Position numbers and translations under genes: made by a program. Shown here piece by piece: positions 51,084 through 62,457 of a stretch of 64,000 nt of DNA. The stretch is from Gammaproteobacteria bacterium. Its GTDB lineage: Bacteria > Pseudomonadota > Gammaproteobacteria > UBA9339. The stretch is from NCBI GenBank assembly GCA_016936855.1, contig JAFGXA010000057.1, positions 1 to 64,000 of the forward strand, given 5' to 3'. Position 1 is the stretch's first letter. Every line of letters starts with the position of its first letter. Below the pieces are notes generated by a model. It had not been told where the DNA came from. It ran no database searches and saw only the letters and a program-made list of their open reading frames with translations.

Positions 51084-51380
51084 TTAAAATTTATTTTTAT
51101 CTTTTAAAACTTTTGGCAGCTCAGTTATATTGTGAATTGTAACTTGCTTATATCTACTTTGTTTACCCTTAGTTAAAACCACATCCTTACGCACAACCTC
51201 AAACTCTTGCGCTAAAAATTTTAACAACGCATCATTAGCTTTTCCTTCGACTGCAGGAGCTTTAACTCTTATTTTTAAATATTCCCCATGAATTCCGACA
51301 ATTTCGCTCTTTTTTGCACCTGGCTGCAGGTGTACTTGCAAAATTATTTTATCACCATCAATAGTATAAAACTCTGACAT
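51084..51380 (-). CDS. YggU/DUF167 family protein
   Basis: The 98-aa protein fits the YggU family: VHLQPGAKKSEIVGIHGEYL, the LKIRVKAPAVEGKANDALLK core and LTKGKQSRYKQVTI. The structure of family members is known but the function is not. It lies 10 bases downstream of the ATC-hydrolase-like gene on the same strand and abuts the convergent secreted-protein gene. Confidence 0.93.
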   Translation of the reverse strand: MSEFYTIDGDKIILQVHLQPGAKKSEIVGIHGEYLKIRVKAPAVEGKANDALLKFLAQEFEVVRKDVVLTKGKQSRYKQVTIHNITELPKVLKDKNKF

Positions 51381-51390
51381 ATTGCTCTTA

Positions 51391-51867
51391 TTACTTAATT
51401 AATTCATAACAAAAATTACAAATCTTATCCCCTCGCATTATAGTTTTATCACGAGTTAATTTAATATTTGGATTAAAACCCTTAATCATTGCAAAATCGC
51501 GAGCACATAATAATTCATACCCCAAATCCACATCTATATTAAGCTCTTTTATTATTTCAGCAAATTTGCACTTTGTAACATTAAGTTTAAGCTTGTTTTC
51601 ACTTTGCTCTTCTATCTCAAACTCAACAGAATTTTCTTTTTTAAATTCTTCTAATAATTTAGCAAAAGCATCTAAAGAATTATCCCCCATATCAGCAGCT
51701 GTAGTACGCCCACCTTCCTCTGTAACTTTAGCGATATTTTCCCTTAAAATATTCAGCGTTTTATCTCTACCAAATTTATCAATAAACGCCATAATAATTG
51801 GCACTATTGCTTTTATTTCAATAATTCTTTTTTCACTTAAAGTAAGGTTATCATTGGATACTTTCAT
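51391..51867 (-). CDS. L-2-amino-thiazoline-4-carboxylate hydrolase-like protein
   Basis: The 158-aa protein resembles the ATC hydrolase family: a helical N-terminal half, then VTKCKFAEIIKELN, LGYELLCARDFAMIKGFNP and the final MRGDKICNFCYEL, in which the spaced cysteines are typical. Characterised members open the thiazoline ring to cysteine derivatives, but most homologues are uncharacterised. It overlaps nothing and lies 11 bases after the esterase gene on the same strand. Confidence 0.75.
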   Translation of the reverse strand: MKVSNDNLTLSEKRIIEIKAIVPIIMAFIDKFGRDKTLNILRENIAKVTEEGGRTTAADMGDNSLDAFAKLLEEFKKENSVEFEIEEQSENKLKLNVTKCKFAEIIKELNIDVDLGYELLCARDFAMIKGFNPNIKLTRDKTIMRGDKICNFCYELIK

Positions 51868-51878
51868 TATTAACCAAC

Positions 51879-52802
51879 CTAATTTAAAAATTCTGCAATA
51901 ACCTGCAATGGATCATCTTGCTTCGGTAATGCGTGCCTATAAACAAGCAATGCGTGGATTTGCCCTAGACAACAATGATACTTAGCATCCACTTTCGCTT
52001 GCTTTAATCTCTCATAATATGCTCTACCACTATCTACCAACGGATCACATTCAGCTGTAAGCACTAAAGTCGGCGGTAAACCAGTTAGATCTTTTGCAAA
52101 AAGTGGAGATACATTTGGATCTTTAGGGTCAACACCATTTGGCAAATACTTTTCAAAACACAGATCTATCATCTCCTGATCAAGCAAATATCCATCACCA
52201 TATTTTTTATGCGATGGCATGCTTGATGTTAAATCAAGGCACGGCATCAATAACAATTGCTTTGATAGATTTAAACCAGCATCACGAGCTCGCAAAGCCA
52301 CCAAAGCTGCAAAATTAGCTCCCGCACTACCACCGGCTATAGCAATATCGTTCGTATTAATATTTAAAAGCTCACCATTGTTAAACAACCATTTTGTAAC
52401 TGCAAAAGAATCATCCAAACCAATAGGGTATTTGTATTCTGGTGCTGCACGAAAACCAATAGCAATAATAATGCGCCCTGTCTCATTAGCTAATTCCCGA
52501 CAAACATGATCTTCATCTTCCAAATTATCAAGCACGAAACCGCCACCTCTCAAATAAATCATAGCGGAATTATGCGGCTTTAAATTTGGATAATAAATTC
52601 TAATAGGAATATCGCCATAAGGACCGGGGATTTTATCATCTTTAATCAAAGCAACTTTTTCAGCGTGCTCTGGTCCACAAAATTTATAAAAATAAGTCGT
52701 TGCGGCTCGATACTCTTCCATATTCATCTCTGAAAATGACTTTCCACCATCAAGCCCATAAAAATGATCAATTAATCTTTTTGCCACCTTATTTACAGAC
52801 AT
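51879..52802 (-). CDS. Alpha/beta hydrolase, hormone-sensitive-lipase family
   Basis: The 307-aa esterase-like enzyme has the HSL-type nucleophile motif AGGSAGANFAALVA (Ser about 159), the acid in LTAECDPLVDSG and the His in LGQIHALLVY. The oxyanion HGGG motif is altered to RGGG (MIYLRGGGFVLDN). The family hydrolyses short-chain esters. It is followed by the ATC-hydrolase-like and YggU genes, with short gaps, and is preceded by the ATPase operon end. The RGGG change could lower esterase activity or alter specificity. Confidence 0.85.
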   Translation of the reverse strand: MSVNKVAKRLIDHFYGLDGGKSFSEMNMEEYRAATTYFYKFCGPEHAEKVALIKDDKIPGPYGDIPIRIYYPNLKPHNSAMIYLRGGGFVLDNLEDEDHVCRELANETGRIIIAIGFRAAPEYKYPIGLDDSFAVTKWLFNNGELLNINTNDIAIAGGSAGANFAALVALRARDAGLNLSKQLLLMPCLDLTSSMPSHKKYGDGYLLDQEMIDLCFEKYLPNGVDPKDPNVSPLFAKDLTGLPPTLVLTAECDPLVDSGRAYYERLKQAKVDAKYHCCLGQIHALLVYRHALPKQDDPLQVIAEFLN

Positions 52803-52811
52803 AACCCCCCC

Positions 52812-53657
52812 CTAAACAATATCCTCTTTAAGGACCATATCAACATTCAACATAATCTCTTCAATATCCTCAATAATTTCCGCCTGTCGCAAAGAATTAA
52901 GATCATGTGTCAATTCCTCATGCTCTTTATCAAGCCATTGCAACGCACCATCCATATGCTGCGACCTTTGCTTATTTTCAAGTAAAAAAGAATTATAGAA
53001 AATTTTGTATAATAAAGCTAAAAGATACTCATCAAGCAAATTAGCAAAAAACCTATCTGGTTTAAGGTTAAGATGCATTGGCACCGCATATTTCTTTTTA
53101 TCAAAAGTTAAAATATCGCTAAATGGCCTAATTATTTTGCTACTAATACGATTTTCTATCTCTTCGTTACAAACTATCACCCAATTAGTAGGATAAATAT
53201 CCTCTAAATTTTTCACTAATTTCAAAATAATTCCAGCCATTTCTTCAGAACTACTTGGTCCCTCAATTTGCTTAAAAACAGACATTGTTCCCTCTATTTT
53301 ATTAGCTAACTTTGAGCCAACCACAACCACTTTTATATCTCGCGCCTTATCCTGCGTCGCACACTCATTGTGTGCCTTAATTATTTGCTCGTTAAATTTT
53401 CCGCAAAAACCACGCTCTGAACCCAATAAAATACAAACTTCTATTTTATCATGACTCATATTCTGCAAAAATTCTGGGTAAAAATGGAAAAAATCTGCCG
53501 CTATGTTTTCAATACTAGCAACTACCTTTTTTTGCTCTACTAAAAATCCGCCGATTTTACTCTCTTCTATCAAAGCCAGATTTTTCATGGCTGTAATAAT
53601 AGAACGAATATTGCGTAACGTATTAAGATGACCTACTAACTTAGAGTACTGCTTCAT
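52812..53657 (-). CDS. atpG: N-ATPase gamma subunit
   Basis: The 281-aa protein has terminal helices matching the gamma stalk: the start [20 protein letters not shown] and the end [20 protein letters not shown] central Rossmann-like part has [19 protein letters not shown], the LGSxRGxCGxxN signature of gamma. Gamma rotates inside the alpha3beta3 head. It is the last gene of the operon and overlaps atpA by 17 bases. Confidence 0.92.
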   Translation of the reverse strand: MKQYSKLVGHLNTLRNIRSIITAMKNLALIEESKIGGFLVEQKKVVASIENIAADFFHFYPEFLQNMSHDKIEVCILLGSERGFCGKFNEQIIKAHNECATQDKARDIKVVVVGSKLANKIEGTMSVFKQIEGPSSSEEMAGIILKLVKNLEDIYPTNWVIVCNEEIENRISSKIIRPFSDILTFDKKKYAVPMHLNLKPDRFFANLLDEYLLALLYKIFYNSFLLENKQRSQHMDGALQWLDKEHEELTHDLNSLRQAEIIEDIEEIMLNVDMVLKEDIV

Positions 53658-55083
53658 CTGTAATTACCTTGCGCCATTTTTCTCGATTATCAGAAAATTT
53701 TAAATTATTTTGACTTACCGTTTTCACCAAAAGAGCAAAATATCTCGCAACATCATCTAATTTAATTTCGTCTAACAATCCATCATTGAAAGCTATAAGC
53801 CAAGCCATATGCATTTCTATTGGTAATGGCTCTAATCTCTCCTGCTTGAACAATTCCCGTAAAACCCTACCGCGCTGAATTTTGCGCTGCATTGCAGGTT
53901 CAAGCTTAGTGCCAATATGGGTAAAAGCTTCTAGCTCAAGAAACTGCAAATAATCAAGCCGCATTCTACCAGCTTCTTCCTTAATTTTATGATTCTGAGC
54001 TTTACCACCAATTCTAGAAACAGATTTAGTAATATCAATTGCAGGAAAAAATCCAGATGCCGACAATTTAGCATCCAAATAAATTTGCCCATCGGTAATA
54101 GAAATTAAATTAGTTGGAATGTATGAGGCAATTTCTCCCTCTTTAGTTTCGATAATTGGTAATGCCGTCATACTGCCGCCACCTAATCTTGCATCCAGAC
54201 AAGTGGAACGCTCTAACAATCTTGCATGAAGAAAAAATATATCAGCAGGAAATGCTTCGCGCCCAGGTGGACGTCTTAACAAAAGAGACAACTCTCGATA
54301 ACTCTCAGCGTGCTTAGTAAGATCATCATAAACAACCAAAGTATCATAACCCAAATACATCCACTCTTCTGCTATGGTACATCCTGCAAATGGAGCCAAA
54401 TATTGCAGACCCGGCAAACTGGTAGCTTCAGCCACAACAATTGTCGTGTACTCTAGCGCATTATATTCTTTTAATACTTGAATCGTACTTAATACATCTA
54501 ATCTTTTTTGGCCAATCAAAACATAAATACAACGAACATTTTTATTTTTTTGATTAATAATTGTATCAATCGCGATTGAACTTTTACCTATACCACCATC
54601 GCCTATTATAAGTTGACGCTGACCTTTGCCGATTGGAATCAAAGTATCGATGACCTTATTGCCCGTATAAAGTGGTTCATTCACAAAATCACGATCTATA
54701 ATAGACGGGGAAGATATATCAAGCTGACGACGCTTTGCACACTCAGGAGTACTATCACCATCTAATGGCAAACCAAGCGGATCTATCACTCTACCTAATA
54801 GCTCATCACCAACTGGCGTACTTAAATAAAGTCCAGAATGATAGGCAATCATGCCGGAAGTTAACTTATCTGTTTGTTCAAGCAAAATAGCGCCAATTAG
54901 TTTTTTGGTTAAATAAAAAACCATTGCTCTACTGCCATCTTCTAAAAACAACAACTCATCTATCGCAGCAGTTGGCAATCCTTCGATCCACACAATACCA
55001 TCACCCACTGCAACAATATTTCCTTTCTCCGAAAAACGAAGTTTGAATCTATACTTTCCTATTTTGTCATCTATGTTAGTCAT
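53641..55083 (-). CDS. atpA: N-ATPase alpha subunit
   Basis: The 480-aa alpha subunit has the P-loop [15 protein letters not shown] (about residues 160-174) instead of the GDRQTGKT of ordinary F-type ATPases, a form seen in N-ATPases. It also has LARLLERST and SISDGQIYL-like ([13 protein letters not shown]) segments and the RIGGKAQ block. It is shorter than F-type alpha (about 510 aa). It overlaps atpF by eight and atpG by 17 bases. Confidence 0.94.
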   Translation of the reverse strand: MTNIDDKIGKYRFKLRFSEKGNIVAVGDGIVWIEGLPTAAIDELLFLEDGSRAMVFYLTKKLIGAILLEQTDKLTSGMIAYHSGLYLSTPVGDELLGRVIDPLGLPLDGDSTPECAKRRQLDISSPSIIDRDFVNEPLYTGNKVIDTLIPIGKGQRQLIIGDGGIGKSSIAIDTIINQKNKNVRCIYVLIGQKRLDVLSTIQVLKEYNALEYTTIVVAEATSLPGLQYLAPFAGCTIAEEWMYLGYDTLVVYDDLTKHAESYRELSLLLRRPPGREAFPADIFFLHARLLERSTCLDARLGGGSMTALPIIETKEGEIASYIPTNLISITDGQIYLDAKLSASGFFPAIDITKSVSRIGGKAQNHKIKEEAGRMRLDYLQFLELEAFTHIGTKLEPAMQRKIQRGRVLRELFKQERLEPLPIEMHMAWLIAFNDGLLDEIKLDDVARYFALLVKTVSQNNLKFSDNREKWRKVITDEAVL

Positions 55084-55825
55084 GAAATGGCATCTCAGAA
55101 AAAAACCTCAATTCATCACGCAAGTTTGCACGAATAATAACTGAGCCAATAGTTACATATAATCCAGCTAATAAATTCACATCTTGCGAAAAATTAAAGG
55201 TTATTTTGTCACCAAAAATTCGCATAAACAGTGAAGAAACTGCCTCTTGCTGTGAATTATCGAGAGCAAAAGCCGAAGTAATATTAACACTATTCTGCTT
55301 GTCCTCAGACAATTCAGCTTTAATTAAAGCAATTTTATCATCATGACTCACAGCAAATTGATCTAAGAACAATTGCACAATTTCAGCCTCAATATCGCTA
55401 GTAGCAAATTGTTCCAATAGTTTTGAAGCAAATTTTGCCGCTTTAATTTCAGCCTGCTTTTCTGCTTTTTGAATTAAACTCTGCAATTTACGCGCCTCTT
55501 GTGCTTTGTTTTTTTCTTTTTCTTTAAAGATAACACTTTGCAAATTTTCTAAAGATTTTGCTCGCTCTTCCACCATTTCCTGCCTTAATTTAGCGCATTT
55601 TTCATTTTTTTCTTTTTGCCAATCTGACAATCGGTTTTCATATTGTGATTTCAAAGCTACAGCCTCTTCATGCAACTTATTGGTTTCATCTAACGAATGC
55701 TGAATGATGCCTTTACGTTTTTCAATAACCGCCTTAATTGGCTTATAAAAAATCCGCTGTAAAACCCAAATTAACACTAAGAAATTTATTATCTCAAGAA
55801 TAAATGTTGATAAATTAAGCTGCAT
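55076..55825 (-). CDS. atpF: N-ATPase b subunit with delta-like C-terminal domain
   Basis: The 249-aa protein has an N-terminal membrane helix ([21 protein letters not shown]), a long charged coiled coil (about residues 30-145) and a C-terminal domain ([36 protein letters not shown]) similar to the end of delta/OSCP. This fused layout is usual for N-ATPases, which lack a separate delta gene; none is present here. It forms the peripheral stalk. Confidence 0.9.
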   Translation of the reverse strand: MQLNLSTFILEIINFLVLIWVLQRIFYKPIKAVIEKRKGIIQHSLDETNKLHEEAVALKSQYENRLSDWQKEKNEKCAKLRQEMVEERAKSLENLQSVIFKEKEKNKAQEARKLQSLIQKAEKQAEIKAAKFASKLLEQFATSDIEAEIVQLFLDQFAVSHDDKIALIKAELSEDKQNSVNITSAFALDNSQQEAVSSLFMRIFGDKITFNFSQDVNLLAGLYVTIGSVIIRANLRDELRFFSEMPFHD

Positions 55826-55840
55826 TTTTCTTCTCTATTA

Positions 55841-56107
55841 TCAATGAACCAAATAAGCCAATAACGGATTTCTAAACAAAATCACTAACATTATTACTAA
55901 ACAATAAATAGCCAAAGATTCTATCATCGCCAAACCAATAAATAGAATACGCATAATTGCCTTTTCAGATTCCGGTTGTCTTGCTAGTGATTCTAAGGCA
56001 CCACTAATAGCTCGCCCCATAGCAATAGCTGGCAACATAGTTCCCAAGGCAATGCCCAAGGCAACAACCACAGTTGATGCCAATGTAAACCAAGTCATTC
56101 CCGTCAT
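55841..56107 (-). CDS. atpE: N-ATPase c subunit
   Basis: The 88-aa hairpin protein forms the rotor ring. The polar loop is ALESLARQPES. Helix 2 carries the ion-binding Glu in GLAMIESLAIYCLVI; the E-S-x-x-x-Y pattern is the sodium signature of Na+-coupled c subunits. Helix 1 reads LPAIAMGRAISG; in N-ATPases I would expect a Glu where Met stands (PAxxEGRA), a point to verify. It overlaps atpB by four bases. Confidence 0.92.
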   Translation of the reverse strand: MTGMTWFTLASTVVVALGIALGTMLPAIAMGRAISGALESLARQPESEKAIMRILFIGLAMIESLAIYCLVIMLVILFRNPLLAYLVH

Positions 56108-56799
56108 AATTTTTCTCCTTCTTCTTTTTCGATTTTAAGTTCTTGATATTGAATACCACCCGCAATATAAATTAACGCCAACATACCAAATATATAAGCC
56201 TGAATGATCGCCTCTACAATATGCAACATCAAAAGCGGTACCGGCACTAAAAACCCAGCAATCATCAATACAAAAAATGCCACCAACTGTAGACTAAAAA
56301 TATTACCAAATAGTCGCACAGCTAGAGCCAATGTCCTGGATATTTCACTGATAATATGAAATGGCAACATAATCGGAGTTGGCTTAATGTAGTGATAAAG
56401 ATATTTTTTTAGTCCTTGAGATTTTATGCCGAACCAGTGTACAGATAAAAACACTAAAACAGCCAATCCTGAAGATACAGATAAATCTGAAGTTGGCGAA
56501 TCTACTCCGGGAATTAGACCACTTAAATTAGAAATTAAAATAAAAACCCAAAGTGTAGTAATAAAAGGGAAAACTAATTCTGCATGACGCGGCAAAACAG
56601 CTTCAATAGTATTTTGCGCGGCAATAATAGCGCTTTCCAAAATGGTTTGGCATGAGCCACCAATTAACTTTAAATTCCTAGTAAAAAACGCAAATAACAT
56701 TAAAGCCAACATTATTATCCAGGTTGTTAGGATCACACCTGTCAGCTGCACAGGACCTACATGCAAAACCAAATGACCTAATGTTCCTACAGGTTCCAT
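56104..56799 (-). CDS. atpB: N-ATPase a subunit
   Basis: The 231-aa polytopic protein (about five or six membrane helices) has the essential Arg in ISRTLALAVRLFGNIFSLQL (about residue 166), NLSGLIPG earlier and IVEAIIQAYIFGMLALIYIAGG at the end, which form the ion half-channels against the c ring. It starts 3 bases after atpQ and overlaps atpE by four bases. Confidence 0.94.
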   Translation of the reverse strand: MEPVGTLGHLVLHVGPVQLTGVILTTWIIMLALMLFAFFTRNLKLIGGSCQTILESAIIAAQNTIEAVLPRHAELVFPFITTLWVFILISNLSGLIPGVDSPTSDLSVSSGLAVLVFLSVHWFGIKSQGLKKYLYHYIKPTPIMLPFHIISEISRTLALAVRLFGNIFSLQLVAFFVLMIAGFLVPVPLLMLHIVEAIIQAYIFGMLALIYIAGGIQYQELKIEKEEGEKL

Positions 56800-56802
56800 C
56801 TA

Positions 56803-57083
56803 CTATTCTCTTATAATTAAATACACATTAATGATGCCAACAATAACACCCAAAAATATCAGACTTACCGTCCATGATATAGAAAATCCATGCAACTTGT
56901 TATCAAGCCATACCCCTAAATAAGCACCAACTATGACGGGCAAAATAAATACTACACCGAGCGTTCCTAAATATGTCATCTGACCAAGGATGTTATGATG
57001 CTCACTTTTAGCTCTATCCAGTTTTTTTACACTGGAATGCACTTTGATTTTTAATCTTTTATGCTGTTCTTTATGCTCTTCAT

Positions 57084-57087
<4 letters not shown>
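56803..57087 (-). CDS. atpQ: N-ATPase small membrane subunit (AtpQ-like)
   Basis: The 94-aa protein has a charged N-terminal half and two membrane helices (LGTLGVVFILPVIVGAYLGVWLD and ISWTVSLIFLGVIVGIINVYLII). This matches the AtpI/ATPase-gene-1 type AtpQ of N-ATPase operons. N-ATPase operons usually encode both AtpQ and a second small membrane protein, AtpR, between atpC and atpB. Only one gene fits here: atpQ overlaps atpC by 4 bases and ends 3 bases before atpB, so atpR is absent. Confidence 0.8.
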
Positions 57088-58957
<1,870 letters not shown>

Positions 58958-58972
58958 TCTCCATTAACAACA

Positions 58973-59404
58973 TTATCTGCCCTTATGTTTTTGTTTGCGT
59001 TTTTCTTGCTTTAACGCAAACTTTATTCTCGCCATTTCTTCTTTTTCTGCTTTACTGATTTGAGATCGTTCTTTTTTGTTTTTATCTAATTCTTTTTTCA
59101 TTGCTTCATGAGCCTTAGAAATTACCGCCTCACCATTTTCCATTGCTTTTTTAGCATCTCTTTGTTGCCTCTTGGGATTTTTCTTCTTAAGAACAACGGA
59201 CGCTTCCTTATCAGGCGTGGTAAATCTTAGAATATCCATTTGCTTCAGGATAAAATCATGAAACTCGACCTGGGTTGGTTCATCACCAAACACGTGCCTA
59301 GCAACGGAATATCCATTACCATCAATACGCTCGAATATAACAACCCAAAATGGATCGTCGAATAAAAGCGTAGATTTAATTGAATGTTTGGCACCTTTTT
59401 TCAT
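58973..59404 (-). CDS. YjdF-like (DUF2992) protein
   Basis: The 143-aa protein resembles the YjdF/DUF2992 family: STLLFDDPFWVVIFERIDGN, SVARHVFGDEPTQVEFHDFI, then a long basic coiled tail (KEKEEMARIKFALKQEKRKQ-like). Homologues in Firmicutes are controlled by an azaaromatic-sensing riboswitch; I see no such RNA here. ATG at 59404 is preferred to the TTG at 59413 that overlaps proC. It follows proC by 5 bases, so it is probably translated from the same transcript. Confidence 0.8.
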   Translation of the reverse strand: MKKGAKHSIKSTLLFDDPFWVVIFERIDGNGYSVARHVFGDEPTQVEFHDFILKQMDILRFTTPDKEASVVLKKKNPKRQQRDAKKAMENGEAVISKAHEAMKKELDKNKKERSQISKAEKEEMARIKFALKQEKRKQKHKGR

Positions 59405-59409
59405 AATTA

Positions 59410-60207
59410 TCAATGTTTATGTTTTAACGCCGCAGTTAAAGCCTCTGTAAAAATCTGATCTACACCATTTTCTTTTAATTTCTTGATAGCCTGTTCAGTT
59501 GAGCCTTTAGGTGTAGTAACATTTTTAATTAAATCATCAAAAGAATTGTCATTAACAATGGCTAAGTTCGCCGCTCCTTGGAAAGTATGTTGCACTAAAT
59601 GGCGCGCTACAGAGTTAGATATACCAAATTTTTCAGCAATACCCTGCATAATTTTCATCATAAAAAAACAATATGCCGGACCAGAACCTGAGATCGCTGC
59701 AACACTATCCGTTAAATTGTCATCTGATAACCAAAAAGCGTATCCTAAATCACCAAAAAACTCTTCAACCAATTGCTTTTGAGCAATTGATACCAATTCA
59801 TTAGCATACATCGACGTCACACCTTCTTTCACCGCCGAACAAACATTAGGCATACAGTGTACAGCTGGTACAGATTGCTCAAGATCAGCAAGCAATTTTT
59901 CTAATGTTGTTCCACCCAAAATAGAAACTAACACAGTGTTATTTTTTAATAAAATTGATGATAAATCTTTAATCACAGAAAACGCTTTAGCTGGCTGGAC
60001 ACTCAATATAACAAGATCAGTATCAGAAACACACTCAAGATTATCATTGCATATAGTTATATCAAATTTTTCTTTTAATCTTGCCAACTTTTCTGGATGA
60101 CGATCAGAAACGGTTATATTCCATTTCTTATTACCACTCAGTCCCTGAACGATACTTGTAGTCATACGACCCGCCCCAATAAATGATACTTTCACGCTTT
60201 GCTTCAT
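59410..60207 (-). CDS. proC: Pyrroline-5-carboxylate reductase
   Basis: ProC makes the last reductive step to proline with NAD(P)H. The 265-aa protein has the Rossmann start VKVSFIGAGRMTTSIVQGL, DLVILSVQPAKA, VSILGGTTLEKL, MPNVCSAVKEGVTSMYANE and the helix-rich domain with SGSGPAYCFFMM and TTPKGSTEQAIKKL. ATG at 60207 follows GAGG 6 bases upstream. It is the first gene of a two-gene unit with the YjdF-like gene. Confidence 0.94.
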   Translation of the reverse strand: MKQSVKVSFIGAGRMTTSIVQGLSGNKKWNITVSDRHPEKLARLKEKFDITICNDNLECVSDTDLVILSVQPAKAFSVIKDLSSILLKNNTVLVSILGGTTLEKLLADLEQSVPAVHCMPNVCSAVKEGVTSMYANELVSIAQKQLVEEFFGDLGYAFWLSDDNLTDSVAAISGSGPAYCFFMMKIMQGIAEKFGISNSVARHLVQHTFQGAANLAIVNDNSFDDLIKNVTTPKGSTEQAIKKLKENGVDQIFTEALTAALKHKH

Positions 60208-60343
60208 AAAAAACCTCGCCAAAAAATACTATAAAAAACAGCGTTTGCTAAAGTCAATATACTAACTAAAAAATAAAAATATAGCTCACCTAATTTGGCA
60301 AATATACAATAGGCATTACCTTTAATCTACGGAGTGAAACCCA

Positions 60344-60679
60344 ATGAAAAAAATCTTTTTGTTATGTTGCCTATCATCCTTAGGCTTCAGCCTATCTGGC
60401 ATGGCGACCACTATTAATACAACTACTGGCACAGCAGCTGTAAAAGCAAAATCTGCACATGTCAAACTGGTAGCAGATGACACTGATGATTCAGCTAATG
60501 TCAACAATGATGACCAATCAGCAGCCACAACAGATGATGGAACAACCAGCCAAGATCAATCAACAACTAACGAAGACGATCAGTCAGCTACTGCGGATAA
60601 CAACGATAATAGCGCTGATACCGACAACAGTGCCGACACAGATGACAGCGCTGACTCAAATGATGATGGTGATTATTAA
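60344..60679 (+). CDS. Small exported Asp/Asn/Ser-rich protein
   Basis: The 111-aa protein has a signal peptide (MKKIFLLCCLSSLGFSLSG, cleavage about MAT). A short basic/Thr-rich region follows, then about 65 residues of acidic low complexity in which short units such as NSADTD and DDSAD recur. No family is recognised. It might bind calcium or act as a charged periplasmic or surface filler. It has a GGAG site (ACGGAGTGAAACCCA-ATG) and is followed by a strong terminator, so it is an expressed single-gene unit. The repeated units may vary in number between strains. Confidence 0.65.
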   Translation: MKKIFLLCCLSSLGFSLSGMATTINTTTGTAAVKAKSAHVKLVADDTDDSANVNNDDQSAATTDDGTTSQDQSTTNEDDQSATADNNDNSADTDNSADTDDSADSNDDGDY

Positions 60680-60703
60680 AAGTTAAACAAAATAAAAACT
60701 TTT

Positions 60704-60729
60704 CAAGGGGGCGCTTCGCCCCTTTTTTT
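60704..60729 (+). terminator. Rho-independent terminator after the acidic exported protein
   Basis: AAGGGG(G)CG and CGCCCCTT pair around a three-base loop and are followed by seven T residues. Confidence 0.85.
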
Positions 60730-60790
60730 CATCACAACAGGCTTCTCATAAGTCTCTACATCATCAACACAAATACCAAAATGAATAAAA

Positions 60791-61528
60791 TTAAATCACC
60801 TTACCAACTACAGCCATATAAACCGTAAACTCATCCTGACCATCAATGCACAATAGTTCATCGGCAGCATCTTGCACATAAGCATCTACTGCACAAACAC
60901 CACTATTAATAGCCTCAACCGCCAAATATAGATTTTGGCACACATGTCCTGCGTCCTGCCCAATCACTTTTACACCCATTCCAGGATAACGCCACTCAGT
61001 TCGATACGGAATCGCTGCCCATAAAAAAGTAATCGCACAATTATCTAAACCCATACTAATTGGATTAGAGCTAGGAATAACAACTTTAAGTTTATCAACA
61101 ATAGCTTCCTCTTTTTCAATACAATACAGAGCATGTTCAATTGGTAAATAACGATATAATCCATTTTGCAATCCTTCTACTTTGTGCACAACCAAATAAG
61201 TTTCTAATGGGTGCCTGGCTCCGGCTGATGGAACAGTTCTAAATATTGGATTATCACTATTTCTTACACCTTGTGTAGCCCACAACAAAAAGGATAATTC
61301 ATCCAAAGCAATTTTATTACCACTAAATTTCCTGCGACTTTTTCTATTCTGCATAGCAACTAATAATGAAAGACCGGATACCTTAAAATCTTTCGACAAC
61401 ATAATTAACTCCACATCAAGCGGATATGGTTTTTCTATCGAAGGTTTCGGCTTTCCTAGTTTTTGATCAGAAACAATGTTTCTATATTTCTCATTAAATT
61501 TGGATTTAAGTTCCTTTATGTTTGACAT
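60791..61528 (-). CDS. SagB-type nitroreductase/dehydrogenase
   Basis: The 245-aa flavin protein has the SagB pattern: NRKSRRKFSGNKIALDELSF, LLWATQGV, RTVPSAGARHPLETYLVV, GLYRYLPIEHAL and GQDAGHVCQNLYLAVEAINS. SagB enzymes oxidise azolines in peptide natural products, but stand-alone members occur widely and have other or unknown roles. No YcaO or precursor gene is adjacent, so no peptide pathway can be claimed. Confidence 0.82.
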   Translation of the reverse strand: MSNIKELKSKFNEKYRNIVSDQKLGKPKPSIEKPYPLDVELIMLSKDFKVSGLSLLVAMQNRKSRRKFSGNKIALDELSFLLWATQGVRNSDNPIFRTVPSAGARHPLETYLVVHKVEGLQNGLYRYLPIEHALYCIEKEEAIVDKLKVVIPSSNPISMGLDNCAITFLWAAIPYRTEWRYPGMGVKVIGQDAGHVCQNLYLAVEAINSGVCAVDAYVQDAADELLCIDGQDEFTVYMAVVGKVI

Positions 61529-61719
61529 AACACATCCCCAATTATTTATTCACACCAATAGTATTCAAAATCAAATCAACGTATTTAACGTTTAAATTAA
61601 TCGTATTTTGCTTCTGCAATTCCGCAATATATGCATTTATACAAGTTCTCGTTAAAAATATAACTATTGCCTTTTACTAAGAGTAATTTTGACATCGATA
61701 CTCCCTATATAACTTTTTA

Positions 61720-62457
61720 TTAAGTCCTCATCCTGCTGTTATGAGTTAATATTATTGCTAAAGTTTCAGATAAATTCTGAACGGCAATGTTAAAATTACT
61801 TTTAAACTCTTTAGCAACATCCGCCTCTATACCAACAATATTAGTAATAGCCTTAACCGCTAAAACTGGGATATTAAACATACTTGCAACTTCTGCAATT
61901 GCAGCAACTTCCATTTCTTTAGCGAGCACATTATGCTCTTGCAAAACCTTCTCATCTTCTTGCGATAAAGTTAAAGAGTTACCAGTAGAAACAATGCCAG
62001 TTTTTAAATTAAACTCTTTAGCCAACAGGGCAGCATCTGGGCACGAAAAATAGCCAATACCATATTGCTCAGAATCTCCAGAAGGAATTCTGCGATCATG
62101 ATACATATAGTAATCACTGCCTAAACAAACATCCCCTATAGATAATCCTTTGTTAGCAATACCACCTGCCGTTCCAGCGCTAATTATTAAATCTGGTTTT
62201 ATGGCCATAATAGTTTCTAACGCCGTAATAGCAGCAGGCTGAGTTGCCACCTTATTAACATTATATTTTTTATCAATGCCATTAGTGAACAAATATATAT
62301 CTTGGTCAAAAAACTTACTGCGATATGCCTGCATTCCAAGCTCTGGTAATAATTCAGGAATACAGGTCGTCAATAAGCCCAATTGGGCTATAATTGGCTC
62401 GGCTTCCTGTTGCATGGCAACAATAATAGCAATCTTTTTAAACTCATTAATTTTCAT
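61720..62457 (-). CDS. mtnN: 5'-methylthioadenosine/S-adenosylhomocysteine nucleosidase-like protein
   Basis: MtnN removes adenine from MTA and SAH, giving S-ribosylhomocysteine for LuxS. The 245-aa protein has IAIIVAMQQEAEPIIAQLG, SAGTAGGIANKGLSIGDVCL and the substrate Glu pair in AKEMEVAAIAEVA. The catalytic Asp that protonates the base, in a (S/T)D motif as in KAISDVAD, is Asn here: VKAITNIVG (AAT codon near 61843). Either activity is impaired, or another residue compensates. It overlaps luxS by 11 bases, which supports the pathway assignment. Confidence 0.85.
   Translation of the reverse strand: MKINEFKKIAIIVAMQQEAEPIIAQLGLLTTCIPELLPELGMQAYRSKFFDQDIYLFTNGIDKKYNVNKVATQPAAITALETIMAIKPDLIISAGTAGGIANKGLSIGDVCLGSDYYMYHDRRIPSGDSEQYGIGYFSCPDAALLAKEFNLKTGIVSTGNSLTLSQEDEKVLQEHNVLAKEMEVAAIAEVASMFNIPVLAVKAITNIVGIEADVAKEFKSNFNIAVQNLSETLAIILTHNSRMRT

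Noticed and set aside
51566-51901. Antisense 111-codon frame over the ATC-hydrolase-like gene
   Set aside because: Shadow frame: the minus-strand frame has family motifs, this one has none.
60477-60686. Alternative-frame 69-codon ORF rich in Met/Thr
   Set aside because: It is the shifted frame of the Asp-rich repeat gene; the low-complexity DNA keeps several frames open.
60791-61528. Thiazole/oxazole-modified peptide biosynthesis cluster suggested by the SagB-type enzyme
   Set aside because: No YcaO, E1-like or precursor-peptide gene is nearby, and lone SagB-type nitroreductases are common.
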